From an uncultured Lachnospiraceae bacterium (lineage in GTDB: Bacteria; Bacillota_A; Clostridia; Lachnospirales; Lachnospiraceae): DNA of 17,736 nucleotides. Shown in pieces: positions 7,643 through 14,430 of the stretch. A program made the position numbers and the translations under genes. The notes under the pieces were generated by a model. The model did not search any database. It was given only the letters and a program-made list of their open reading frames with translations, and was not told where the DNA came from. The DNA is taken from positions 1 to 17,736 of the forward strand of contig CADBNA010000172.1 in NCBI GenBank assembly GCA_902795835.1, in the 5' to 3' direction. Positions within the stretch are counted from its first letter, which is position 1. Every line of letters begins with the position of its first letter.

Positions 7643-8029
7643 TCACAGCGCCTGTGCCTGCCGGCATGTCATACGCTCCTTGATCTTCAGGAAAGAATCC
7701 TGGCTGAGATCATGCTCCAGCATACAGGCTTCCTGCTCTGCAGTCTCCGGTTCCACTCCGATCCGTATCAGGCTGTCCCTGAAAAAGCAATGGCGTTCGT
7801 ATACTTCCTGCGCAATCTTCATGCCGGCGTCCGTCAGATGAAGAAAACGCTCTTCATCTTTGTGCAGGAGACCCGCCTTCTCCAGCTTCGTCACCGCGAC
7901 CGTCACCGAAGGCTTGGTGACACGCAGCTGTCCGGCCAGATCTACAGACCGGCAATAACCCTTCTTTGTCGATACGATCAGTACCGCTTCCAGGTAATCT
8001 TCATCAGAATCATGATAGTGTGGTTTCAT
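7643..8029 (-). CDS. DtxR/MntR-family metal-dependent transcriptional repressor
   Basis: A 128-residue metalloregulator that should repress metal-uptake genes when Mn(II) or Fe(II) is bound. The winged helix covers about residues 10-68 (LAGQLRVTKPSVTVAVTKLEKAGLL). The dimerisation and metal part follows. Candidate ligands are D11 and E14 (as in MntR DYxE), H80 in YERH, and C102-E105-H106 in EACMLEHDLS. The last trio corresponds to the DtxR ancillary site, where MntR has a glutamate in place of the Cys. The SH3-like C-terminal domain of DtxR is absent, as in MntR. The metal cannot be settled from this mixture. A GGAGG ribosome site lies at good distance from the ATG. It has its own promoter and no metal transporter is adjacent. 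Confidence 0.88.
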   Translation of the reverse strand: MKPHYHDSDEDYLEAVLIVSTKKGYCRSVDLAGQLRVTKPSVTVAVTKLEKAGLLHKDEERFLHLTDAGMKIAQEVYERHCFFRDSLIRIGVEPETAEQEACMLEHDLSQDSFLKIKERMTCRQAQAL

Positions 8030-8067
8030 CTTCTACCTCCGCTGAGAAGTGTTTTTTCCTGTTATTA

Positions 8068-8096
8068 ATTGTAAACCCTCTTAAAGATTCTGTAAA
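8068..8096 (-). promoter_or_regulatory. Promoter of the DtxR/MntR-like gene
   Basis: On the minus strand TTTACA (8096-8091) and TACAAT (8073-8068) are separated by 17 bases, with a start expected near 8061. The spacer contains an imperfect CTCTTAAAG palindrome that could be an operator for autoregulation; this is inference. Confidence 0.65.
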
Positions 8097-8178
8097 TACC
8101 CGGATTTGTATTTATATATGACTAATGTTTATATGCATTATCTAATTTTTATCTTTGTGCATCTTTCCAGAGCCGTTC

Positions 8179-9837
8179 TCACCGGTCTTCTGCAGAAGGA
8201 CCGGTTTTTTTTCTGAGAACCAGCAGCACCGCAGCCATCAGGGCAAGAGTCAGCGGCAGCGACGCCAGGGCAGCCGCACTGCCTGTCAGATGTCCCAGCA
8301 CGCCGGCGGCCAGATATCCGACAGCCGATACGGCAGCCGCTGTCATGGCATAGGGAAGCTGTGTGGACACATGATTGATGTGGTTGGAATGGGCGCCTGC
8401 CGACGCCATAATCGTTGTATCGGAAATCGGTGAGCAATGATCGCCGCAGACAGCGCCGGCCAGACAGGCTGAAATGGAGATTACCAGCATTTCATAGGAA
8501 TCCGGAAACACAGTGCAGACAATCGGAATCAGGATAGTGAATGTACCCCAGCTTGTGCCCGTGGAAAAGGCCAGGAAGACAGATACCAGGAAAATGACAC
8601 AGGGAAGGAACATCTGCAGCGAGACGGCAGACGCATTCACCACATCACGGATAAAGCCGGCAGCACCCAGCAGCCCGGTCATTCCGGAAAGGTTCCAGGA
8701 GAGGATCAGGATAATCATCGGCGCGCACATGGACCGGAAACCGGCAGGCAGGCAGCTCATGAAGTCCTGAAAGCTCATTACTTCACGCCCCATATACAGG
8801 AAGAAAGTCACCAGAAGCGTGATCAGGCTGCCGAATACCAGTCCCCTCGCGGCATCGCATTCCGCAAATGAATTGATAAAGCCGGCCCCGGAGAAAAAGC
8901 CGCCGGTGTACAGCATTCCCAGAATACAGGTGGCAATCAGACAGATGACAGGGATTAGCAGATTGGACACCCGGGCATTCGCATGCTCATCCAGTACGTC
9001 ATCTTCATCGTAGGGCCTGTCGCCGGCAGTAAACAGATCTCCCCGGGCTGCATTGTCTTCGTGCAGCTTCATGGGACCATAATCCAGCTTCAGCAGAGTA
9101 ATCATAAACAGCATCAGCAGGGTTGTGAGCGCATAGAAATTGTACGGGATTGCACGGATAAACATCTGAAAGCCGTTGATATTCATCGATTCCGGCACGG
9201 CATAGGTCACGGCAGCCGCCCAGCTGGAAATGGGTGCGATTATACAGACCGGTGCGGCTGTAGCATCCAGGATATAGGCCAGTTTTGCCCGGGAGACCCG
9301 GTATTTGTCCGTGATCGGGCGCATGACGGAGCCGACCGTCATGCAGTTGAAGCCGTCATCAACAAAAATCATCAGACCCATAAAAACCGTCGCCAGCTGT
9401 GCGCCGGCACGTGTATGGATCCTGCGTCCCGCCCATTTTCCGAAAGCATAAGCGCTGCCGGAGCGGTTCATAAGGGCCACAAGGGTGCCCAGAATTGTCA
9501 CAAAGACCAGGATGCCAGCATGTGAAAGATCTGTCAGATTGACCACAAGACCGCCCTCTTCATGATAGAGCATGGTATTGAAGGCCAGCTCCAGATTCCC
9601 GTTGGAATACAGCAGGGCGCCCACTGCTATGCCGATAAAGAGGGAACTGTAAACCTCCTTTGTCAGCAGGGCCAGTACTATGGCAACCACAGGCGGAAGG
9701 AGGGACAGAATCGTCGAATACGCTGCCGGCTGCCATCCCTCACCAGCTGTACCGGGGGTATGCGCCGTCACAAAAACAAGAACAATCAGAATGGCCAGCA
9801 GGCCAAGACTCAGAGGCAGGAACAATTTCTTTTTCAT
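8179..9837 (-). CDS. NhaC-family Na+/H+ antiporter
   Basis: A 552-residue inner-membrane antiporter with many hydrophobic helices throughout. It probably exports Na+ or an organic solute in exchange for protons. Family marks are FVDDGFNCMTVGS (158-170), FSTGTSWGTF (424-433) and GDHCSPISDTTIMASAGAHS (465-484). Between about 255 and 290 there is an acidic hydrophilic loop (DEDDVLDEHANAR), presumably cytoplasmic. I place the start at the ATG at 9837, preceded by GGGAGGG. An upstream TTG at 9855 would overlap that ribosome site. Members of the wider family also exchange malate/lactate or other solutes, so Na+ is likely but not certain. The gene stands alone with its own candidate promoter. Confidence 0.9.
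   Translation of the reverse strand: MKKKLFLPLSLGLLAILIVLVFVTAHTPGTAGEGWQPAAYSTILSLLPPVVAIVLALLTKEVYSSLFIGIAVGALLYSNGNLELAFNTMLYHEEGGLVVNLTDLSHAGILVFVTILGTLVALMNRSGSAYAFGKWAGRRIHTRAGAQLATVFMGLMIFVDDGFNCMTVGSVMRPITDKYRVSRAKLAYILDATAAPVCIIAPISSWAAAVTYAVPESMNINGFQMFIRAIPYNFYALTTLLMLFMITLLKLDYGPMKLHEDNAARGDLFTAGDRPYDEDDVLDEHANARVSNLLIPVICLIATCILGMLYTGGFFSGAGFINSFAECDAARGLVFGSLITLLVTFFLYMGREVMSFQDFMSCLPAGFRSMCAPMIILILSWNLSGMTGLLGAAGFIRDVVNASAVSLQMFLPCVIFLVSVFLAFSTGTSWGTFTILIPIVCTVFPDSYEMLVISISACLAGAVCGDHCSPISDTTIMASAGAHSNHINHVSTQLPYAMTAAAVSAVGYLAAGVLGHLTGSAAALASLPLTLALMAAVLLVLRKKTGPSAEDR
8181..8212 (+). terminator. Strong plus-strand intrinsic terminator antisense to the end of nhaC
   Basis: ACCGGTC-TTC and GAA-G-GACCGGT form a 10-base-pair stem with a TGCA loop and one bulged G, followed by eight T on the plus strand. 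The hairpin overlaps the last codons of the NhaC gene, which is read from the other strand. On the minus strand the T tract becomes an A tract before the stem, so it would not terminate nhaC. Confidence 0.65.
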
Positions 9838-9877
9838 AATAAAATACCCTCCCAAGGTATCTGTCGCTTTGAAAAGA

Positions 9878-9906
9878 ACTTTAACACAATAGCCCGAAAA
9901 AGTCCA
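9878..9906 (-). promoter_or_regulatory. Candidate promoter of the NhaC gene
   Basis: On the minus strand TGGACT (9906-9901) and TAAAGT (9883-9878) are 17 bases apart, about 40 bases before the ATG. Each hexamer matches the consensus at four or five positions. Confidence 0.4.
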
Positions 9907-9926
9907 TGCCCTTCGAAAACTATTTT

Positions 9927-9963
9927 AAAAAATATAATATGGCACCGCTTTTATAAAGGCGGT
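9927..9963 (-). terminator. Possible weak terminator of the Mrr-like gene
   Basis: ACCGC and GCGGT flank an AT-rich loop across the stop codon of the nuclease gene. A T6 tract follows about 11 bases later on the minus strand. The long gap before the tract makes it a weak candidate. Confidence 0.3.
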
Positions 9964-10634
9964 TCAGCTCTGCGGACCTTCCGCAGGTATACGGCGGCAA
10001 GAAATGACACGCCGGTCATCGCCAGCAGGATGCCGGCTGTCTTCTCATCCGTCAGGACGAGCTGCTCTCTGGCTGCAATTTCACAGCCGATCGCTCCCAG
10101 AAAGAGCATACCGGCCGTGCATGACAGCAGCCATGACCGCCGGTTCCAGATGCAGACTGCGGCTCCCGCAGAGGCTGCGGCCGTCTCAGCCCGGCACAGA
10201 TGCAGCAGGCCGGGGAGGGCAGAGTCCGGCAGGCATAACGGCAGGAGCAGATACAGAAGTGCCGCCATGCCGGCGGCCCCCGCCAGGGAAAGCCACCACA
10301 GATGGGAAAGGCAGCCAAATCCTTCCGCCTGTGTCTGCCAGAGACGCACATCCGTCCGCTCTGCCAGTGCTCTGGCTCCCTCTGTATAGGTACTGTTTGT
10401 CATCACAGCAGCTATATCACAGTCATAATATCTGGCTCCGGCAAAAGCCTGCTGCACAGCGTGGTTGCCGACCGGTGATGAATAGTATTTGCACTGGATG
10501 CCGTATTTCCTGCGGTGCTTCCGGGCAAGAATATCCACTCCCTGATCGCCGCTGCCGCCGATGATCTGCACGTGTGTAAAGCCCTGACGGCGAAGCATGG
10601 CAGCACATTTTTTCTCGAATTTGTAGCCGTCCAT
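9951..10634 (-). CDS. Mrr-like restriction endonuclease domain with C-terminal membrane segments
   Basis: A 227-residue predicted PD-(D/E)xK nuclease anchored in the membrane. The Mrr-type catalytic core spans residues 1-110: E7 in KFEKKC, D34 in GSGDQGVDI, and Q47-C-K49 in GIQCKYY, followed by VQQAFAGARYYDCDIAAVMTN. Residues 115-220 carry roughly four hydrophobic helices (SLAGAAGMAALLYLLLPLCL, TAGILLAMTGVSFLAAVYL among them). There is no methyltransferase or specificity gene nearby, so a classical restriction system is not supported. I chose the ATG at 10634 (MDGYKFE), preceded by AAGGAA, because the core begins there. ATGs or near-ATGs up to 10700 would add up to 22 residues. Confidence 0.82.
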   Translation of the reverse strand: MDGYKFEKKCAAMLRRQGFTHVQIIGGSGDQGVDILARKHRRKYGIQCKYYSSPVGNHAVQQAFAGARYYDCDIAAVMTNSTYTEGARALAERTDVRLWQTQAEGFGCLSHLWWLSLAGAAGMAALLYLLLPLCLPDSALPGLLHLCRAETAAASAGAAVCIWNRRSWLLSCTAGMLFLGAIGCEIAAREQLVLTDEKTAGILLAMTGVSFLAAVYLRKVRRAEPPL

Positions 10635-10764
10635 AGGGAACGCAGTTCCTTTCCTGTAACTCATGACATGCAGACAGGGCCTGCTCCATGAGTATATCAT
10701 GTGCAGACCCCGTATGCAAACATTTGTTCTGTTTGTTGCCGCCGGCAGATGCCGGACCTGTCTC

Positions 10765-11424
10765 TTACTTCAGACCAAGCAGAGCGCTCAGCAGATCGCC
10801 GCCGTTTATCGCCGCATCATTCTGTGTGCCCGCTGCCTGCTGGCCGTCATCCTGCTGGCCGCCGCCAAACAGTGAAGACAGGGCAGACAGGAGTCCGCCG
10901 CCCTGCGGGGCGGCCTGCTGCGGAGCCTGTACACCGCTGAAAATTCCGGAAAGCAGATCGGAACCGCCGAGCAGGCTGCCTATATCGAAGGCAGAACCGC
11001 TGTTCTGCGCCGCATTTCCAGCCTGTGTCGTCGCGGACAGAGAACTCAGGACAGCCGGTGCCACGTTGCTGAGTACATTGCTGACATCCGTCTGTTTCAT
11101 TCCTGCCTGGTCAGCCAGCTGGATGATGACATCGTCTTTTTTCTCGCCGAAAATATGGCCAATGATCTTGCTGCCGTCATCTGCATCCGCAGCGCTGAGC
11201 TGTTCCGGTATAGACGCCCTGTTGCTGTGCTGTGTAAGCGCACCAAGAAGCGAAGAAGCGCCGTTGGCAGAAGAAGCATTCTGCGTCAGCGATTTCAGAA
11301 TGAGGGGCAGAGCCATGACAAGCAGCTTTTTGACCAGGTCATTGGATACGCCTGTATTCTGAGATACGGCATTCACAGATGAATTCTGTGTCATCGATCC
11401 CATAAGCAAACTGAGTAAATCCAT
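10765..11424 (-). CDS. DUF937 domain protein
   Basis: A 219-residue soluble protein of unknown function. The first about 140 residues show the DUF937 pattern: MDLLSLLMGSMTQ at the N-terminus, a VKKLLVMALPLILKSLTQNA helix, and HIFGEKKDDVIIQLADQAGM followed by VSNVLSNVAPAVLSSL. The rest is a low-complexity Gln/Gly/Ala tail with repeated LLSALxxLxG segments, ending in LLSALLGLK. A GGGAGGTG ribosome site precedes the ATG. A hairpin without a U tract (10742-10755) follows the stop. It lies between trpB2 and the nuclease gene with no obvious functional tie to either. Confidence 0.85.
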   Translation of the reverse strand: MDLLSLLMGSMTQNSSVNAVSQNTGVSNDLVKKLLVMALPLILKSLTQNASSANGASSLLGALTQHSNRASIPEQLSAADADDGSKIIGHIFGEKKDDVIIQLADQAGMKQTDVSNVLSNVAPAVLSSLSATTQAGNAAQNSGSAFDIGSLLGGSDLLSGIFSGVQAPQQAAPQGGGLLSALSSLFGGGQQDDGQQAAGTQNDAAINGGDLLSALLGLK

Positions 11425-11471
11425 AATAATACACCTCCCTTTATAGATGCAGATACAATTCTGTATAATTC

Positions 11472-11500
11472 ATTGTACCGCAACCGGAGAAAAAAGTCAG
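11472..11500 (-). promoter_or_regulatory. Candidate promoter of the DUF937 gene
   Basis: On the minus strand CTGACT (11500-11495) and TACAAT (11477-11472) are 17 bases apart. The -10 box is also one arm of an inverted repeat (TACAAT to ATTGTA) in the leader. Confidence 0.4.
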
Positions 11501-11506
11501 CAGTTT

Positions 11507-12883
11507 TTAAAGATTAACCTCCGGAATGTCTGCAAACCCCTTTTCCAGATCGGCATCTGTCGGGATATAGTCCTTCATGCTGCCGTTATTGAAGGACTCA
11601 TAAGCCGTCATGTCAAAGTATCCTGTTCCTGTCAGGCCAAAGATAATTGTCTTCTCTTCACCTGTCTCCTTACATTTCAGGGCTTCGTCAATGGCAGCGC
11701 GGATCGCATGGCTGGATTCCGGAGCTGGCAGGATGCCTTCTGTCCGGGCAAACAATTCTGCCGCCTCAAATACAGATGTCTGCTCCACTGCTCTTGCTTC
11801 CATAAAGCCGTCCGCATAAAGCTGGCTCAGGATGGGGCTCATGCCATGATAGCGAAGACCGCCTGCATGGTTGGCCGACGGAATAAAGCTGTGTCCCAGC
11901 GTATACATCTTCGCCATCGGGCAGACCTTTCCGGTATCAGCAAAGTCATAGGCGTATCTTCCGCGGGTAAAGCTCGGGCAGGATGCCGGCTCTACGGCAA
12001 TAATCCGGTAATCCGCCTCACCGCGGAGCTTTTCGCCCATAAACGGGGCAATCAGTCCGCCGAGGTTGGAGCCTCCTCCGGCACAGCCGATAATCATGTC
12101 GGGCTTAATTCCGTATTTGTCACAGGCCGCCTTCACTTCCAGGCCAATGACGGACTGGTGAAGAAGGACCTGGTTCAGAACAGAGCCCAGCTCGTAGCGG
12201 TATCCCGGTGTGGTGACAGCCGCTTCAACGGCCTCGGAAATCGCGCAGCCCAGAGAGCCTGTGGTTCCGGGAAACTCTTCATTGATCTTCCGCCCGACAT
12301 TGGTATCCATGGAAGGCGACGGGGTTACAGAAGCGCCGTACGTACGCATGACCTCGCGGCGGAACGGCTTCTGTTCATAAGAGACCTTGACCATATATAC
12401 TTTGCAGTCAATTCCAAAGAAGGCACATGCCATGGACAGGGCAGTGCCCCACTGGCCTGCTCCGGTCTCGGTGGTCACACCTTTCAGGCCCTGTTCCTTT
12501 GCATAATAGGCCTGTGCGATGGCGGAATTAAGCTTGTGGCTTCCTGAGGTATTATTGCCCTCAAATTTGTAAAAGATATGTGCCGGCGTATCCAGCGCCT
12601 TCTCCAGGAATTCCGCATGGGTCAGCGGCGACGGGCGGTACATTTTGTAGAAGTCAAAAATGGGCTTCGGAATCGGTACATATGCCGTGTCATTATCCAG
12701 CTCCTGACGTATGAGTTCATCGCAGAAAATCGGCTGCATCTCCTCGAATGTCAGCGGTTTCAGGGTTCCCGGGTTCAGCAGCGGCGCGGGCTTGTTTTTC
12801 ATATCCGCGCGGACATTATACCATTTGTCCGGAATCTCATTCTCTTCCAGATAGATCTTGTAAGGCACTTTGTAATCACTCAT
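11507..12883 (-). CDS. trpB: Tryptophan synthase beta chain, TrpB2 type
   Basis: A 458-residue PLP enzyme that makes L-tryptophan from indole and serine in the cytoplasm. The long N-terminus (YLEENEIPDKWYNVRADM) and overall length fit the TrpB2 class rather than the roughly 400-residue TrpB1. PLP lysine K117 lies in NTSGSHKLNSA, the catalytic glutamate E139 in TETGAGQWG, and the phosphate loop in CAGGGSNLGG (269-273). There is no trpA or other trp gene beside it, which suggests indole salvage; that is inference. GAGG lies just before the ATG at 12883. The leader carries a Trp T-box, so expression should rise when uncharged tRNA-Trp accumulates, and this independently supports the substrate. 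Confidence 0.93.
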   Translation of the reverse strand: MSDYKVPYKIYLEENEIPDKWYNVRADMKNKPAPLLNPGTLKPLTFEEMQPIFCDELIRQELDNDTAYVPIPKPIFDFYKMYRPSPLTHAEFLEKALDTPAHIFYKFEGNNTSGSHKLNSAIAQAYYAKEQGLKGVTTETGAGQWGTALSMACAFFGIDCKVYMVKVSYEQKPFRREVMRTYGASVTPSPSMDTNVGRKINEEFPGTTGSLGCAISEAVEAAVTTPGYRYELGSVLNQVLLHQSVIGLEVKAACDKYGIKPDMIIGCAGGGSNLGGLIAPFMGEKLRGEADYRIIAVEPASCPSFTRGRYAYDFADTGKVCPMAKMYTLGHSFIPSANHAGGLRYHGMSPILSQLYADGFMEARAVEQTSVFEAAELFARTEGILPAPESSHAIRAAIDEALKCKETGEEKTIIFGLTGTGYFDMTAYESFNNGSMKDYIPTDADLEKGFADIPEVNL

Positions 12884-12997
12884 GACTGCTCCTCTCTCCG
12901 GTCTCTGCCGGGTCCTTTGTCAGATGTCCGGTCAGGGGCCCAGCTGTCCTGACAGGCGGCTGAATATGAAGCGCCGCTGTGCGCAGGCAGCAGATAC

Positions 12998-13045
12998 AAA
13001 AAGAGACCCCTGTCCCACAACAGTTACTGTAGGGACAGGAGTCTC
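12998..13045 (-). terminator. T-box attenuator terminator
   Basis: A 14-base-pair stem (GAGACTCCTGTCCC with GGGACAGGGGTCTC, one U-G pair) is followed by five T on the minus strand. It sits just after the T-box motif and about 115 bases before trpB2, as expected for an attenuator. Confidence 0.93.
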
Positions 13046-13307
13046 CTGAAAATCAGATACTCTCCTGCGGTGCCACCCATACTTGACGCGGTGCGCGCCC
13101 ACTCATGCATACAGCCGACCTGCCTGCAGACAGCCTGGCAGCGTTTATATGCCGGATATTGTTAACGAAGATCCCTCTCCGTCTCGCTTACTATTGCATT
13201 CAGCTTGCCCTCAGAAGCCCATTCGCACAGTATTGCCTGCCGCCGTTCCACCATCGGCAGCTCTCTGGGAGACAAGGGGCTGTGTTACTCTCTCTTCCTC
13301 ATCGGTT
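12998..13307 (-). ncRNA. T-box riboswitch, tRNA-Trp specific
   Basis: A leader RNA that senses uncharged tRNA and controls trpB2. Stem I contains the AG-bulge/distal-loop sequence AGAGAGCUGCCGAUGGUGG. The specifier loop reads GAA-UGG-GC, putting codon UGG (Trp) at 13221-13219. The conserved T-box is GGGUGGCACCGC at 13078-13067. Its variable base is C, which pairs with the G73 discriminator of bacterial tRNA-Trp, so specifier and acceptor bulge agree. The competing terminator follows at 13045-12998. The transcription start is placed about seven bases after the -10 box. Confidence 0.95.
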
Positions 13308-13313
13308 TTCATC

Positions 13314-13342
13314 AGTTTAGCACGGCAGTGTGAACGGGTCAA
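13314..13342 (-). promoter_or_regulatory. Promoter of the T-box/trpB2 transcript
   Basis: On the minus strand TTGACC (13342-13337) and TAAACT (13319-13314) are 17 bases apart, immediately upstream of T-box stem I. Confidence 0.75.
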
Positions 13343-13413
13343 TTGTTTTTTTGTTGTTGCGTTTTGAAACCAATGGATAGATGACAACATATTAATGTAT
13401 AATGAGCCTTATA

Positions 13414-13468
13414 AGTCCCGCGCTGCTCCGCTGCTGAAGCAGGGGGAGGCTGGCCTTGATTCGGGACT
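13414..13468. other. Unassigned 55-base structured inverted repeat
   Basis: AGTCCCG (13414-13420) pairs with CGGGACT (13462-13468). An inner stem, CTCC-G-CTGC with GCAG-GG-GGAG, closes a TGAA loop on the plus strand. It lies between the tRNA-Lys terminator and the trpB2 promoter. No T tract follows on either strand, so it is not an intrinsic terminator. A plus-strand TATAAT at 13398-13403 would start RNA just before it but lacks a good -35. Confidence 0.45.
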
Positions 13469-13482
13469 GGACTCATATAATG

Positions 13483-13530
13483 AAAAAAGCACCGTCCCCG
13501 GCAACCAGTATGGTGCCAAAAACAGTGCTT
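13483..13530 (-). terminator. Terminator of tRNA-Lys
   Basis: Starting just after the tRNA, a long stem of about 17 base pairs (several of them G-U in the minus-strand RNA) ends in six T. The G-U pairs would be A-C mismatches in the opposite strand, so the element is oriented to terminate the tRNA transcript. Confidence 0.85.
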
Positions 13531-13532
13531 CG

Positions 13533-13605
13533 TGCGCCCTCAGGGACTCGAACCCTGGACAAATAGATTAAGAGTCTACTGCTCTACCAACTGAGCTAAG
13601 GGCGC
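13533..13605 (-). tRNA. tRNA-Lys (anticodon CTT)
   Basis: A 73-base cloverleaf. The acceptor stem GCGCCCT/AGGGCGC is perfect, the D arm is GCTC/GAGC, and the anticodon stem GTAGA/TCTAT has a single G-U pair. The loop CTCTTAA gives anticodon CTT for AAG. The T arm is CAGGG-TTCGAGT-CCCTG. The discriminator is A and the CCA end is not encoded. It is a single tRNA with its own promoter and terminator. Confidence 0.97.
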
Positions 13606-13645
13606 ATCCTTAAGATGCTGTACAGCTGACCGCTGCAACGAGTGT

Positions 13646-13674
13646 ATTATAGGTGATCGTATTCCAAAAAGCAA
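13646..13674 (-). promoter_or_regulatory. Promoter of tRNA-Lys
   Basis: On the minus strand TTGCTT (13674-13669) and a perfect TATAAT (13651-13646) are 17 bases apart, about 40 bases upstream of the tRNA. Confidence 0.8.
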
Positions 13675-13719
13675 GCCTTTTTTATAATTTTTTTATTTTT
13701 GTCCGGCCGGAAATACATA

Positions 13720-14409
13720 CTATGCCTGGAAATAATATCCCACGCCCCACTTCGTGTGCACAAACCTGGGTTCGCTCGGGTTCTCTTCGATCTTTTCGCG
13801 GAGCCGCCGGATATGCACATCCACCGTTCTCACGTCACCCGGATATTCATAGCCCCATACAATATTCAGCAGGTTTTCTCTGCTGTATACTTTGTTGGGG
13901 TTAAATACCAGCAGCTGCAGCACGTCGAATTCTTTTGCTGTAAGATTTACTTCCTTCCCGGCGATAAAGACACGGCGGCTGTCGCAGTCCATGCGCAGAT
14001 CGGCAACCTCCATGATTCTCGACTGTTCTTCCGGCTGTTCCTGCTTTCTGGCCCGGCGGATGATGGCTTTGATCCTGGCTTTCACCTCCAGGATATTAAA
14101 GGGCTTTGTGATATAGTCATCGGCGCCGTATTCCAGGCCCATGATCTTGTCCATATCTTCGCCCTTGGCCGTCAGCATGATGATCGGCACATTTGAAAAC
14201 TCACGGATCTGCTGGCACACCTCCAGACCGTCCATCTTCGGAAGCATGATATCCAGCAGAATAATATCATAGGCATTTTCCCTCACCATGGCCATCGCTT
14301 CTTCGCCATCATAGGCACAGTCCACTTCATAGCCATCCTGTTCCAGAGAAAACCGAATGCCCTTTACGATCAGTTTCTCATCATCTACAACCAGTACTTT
14401 TCTTGCCAT
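13720..14409 (-). CDS. OmpR/PhoB-family response regulator
   Basis: A 229-residue two-component transcription factor. The receiver domain (1-120) has the acidic pocket VVDDE, phospho-acceptor D53 in ILLDIMLP, T80 and K102. The winged-helix output domain (about 130-229) has LTAKEFDVLQLL, the recognition helix VDVHIRRLREKI, and the wing WGVGYYF. No histidine kinase gene is adjacent in the window, so its partner is elsewhere or it acts as an orphan. A GAGGA ribosome site precedes the ATG. It begins 21 bases after comEA ends and probably shares its promoter, so competence-like or DNA-uptake functions may be connected; the link is only positional. Confidence 0.92.
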   Translation of the reverse strand: MARKVLVVDDEKLIVKGIRFSLEQDGYEVDCAYDGEEAMAMVRENAYDIILLDIMLPKMDGLEVCQQIREFSNVPIIMLTAKGEDMDKIMGLEYGADDYITKPFNILEVKARIKAIIRRARKQEQPEEQSRIMEVADLRMDCDSRRVFIAGKEVNLTAKEFDVLQLLVFNPNKVYSRENLLNIVWGYEYPGDVRTVDVHIRRLREKIEENPSEPRFVHTKWGVGYYFQA

Positions 14410-14430
14410 TTCTCATTCCTCTGTAAGCCG

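Noticed and set aside
8181..8212. This hairpin as the terminator of nhaC
   Set aside because: The T tract is on the plus strand only. In the nhaC transcript it is an A tract before the stem, so it cannot act as an intrinsic terminator for that gene.
10742..10755. CCGGC/GCCGG hairpin after the DUF937 gene as a terminator
   Set aside because: The stem is short and no U tract follows, so there is no support for intrinsic termination.
11447..12547. A 366-codon open frame on the plus strand opposite trpB2
   Set aside because: It is exactly antisense to a well-recognised enzyme gene, has no family resemblance and no ribosome site. It is explained by the codon bias of the opposite strand.
13702..13711. 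TCCGGCCGGA palindrome after the response-regulator gene as a terminator
   Set aside because: It has no loop-forming spacing and no T tract on the minus strand; it is probably chance or a minor site.
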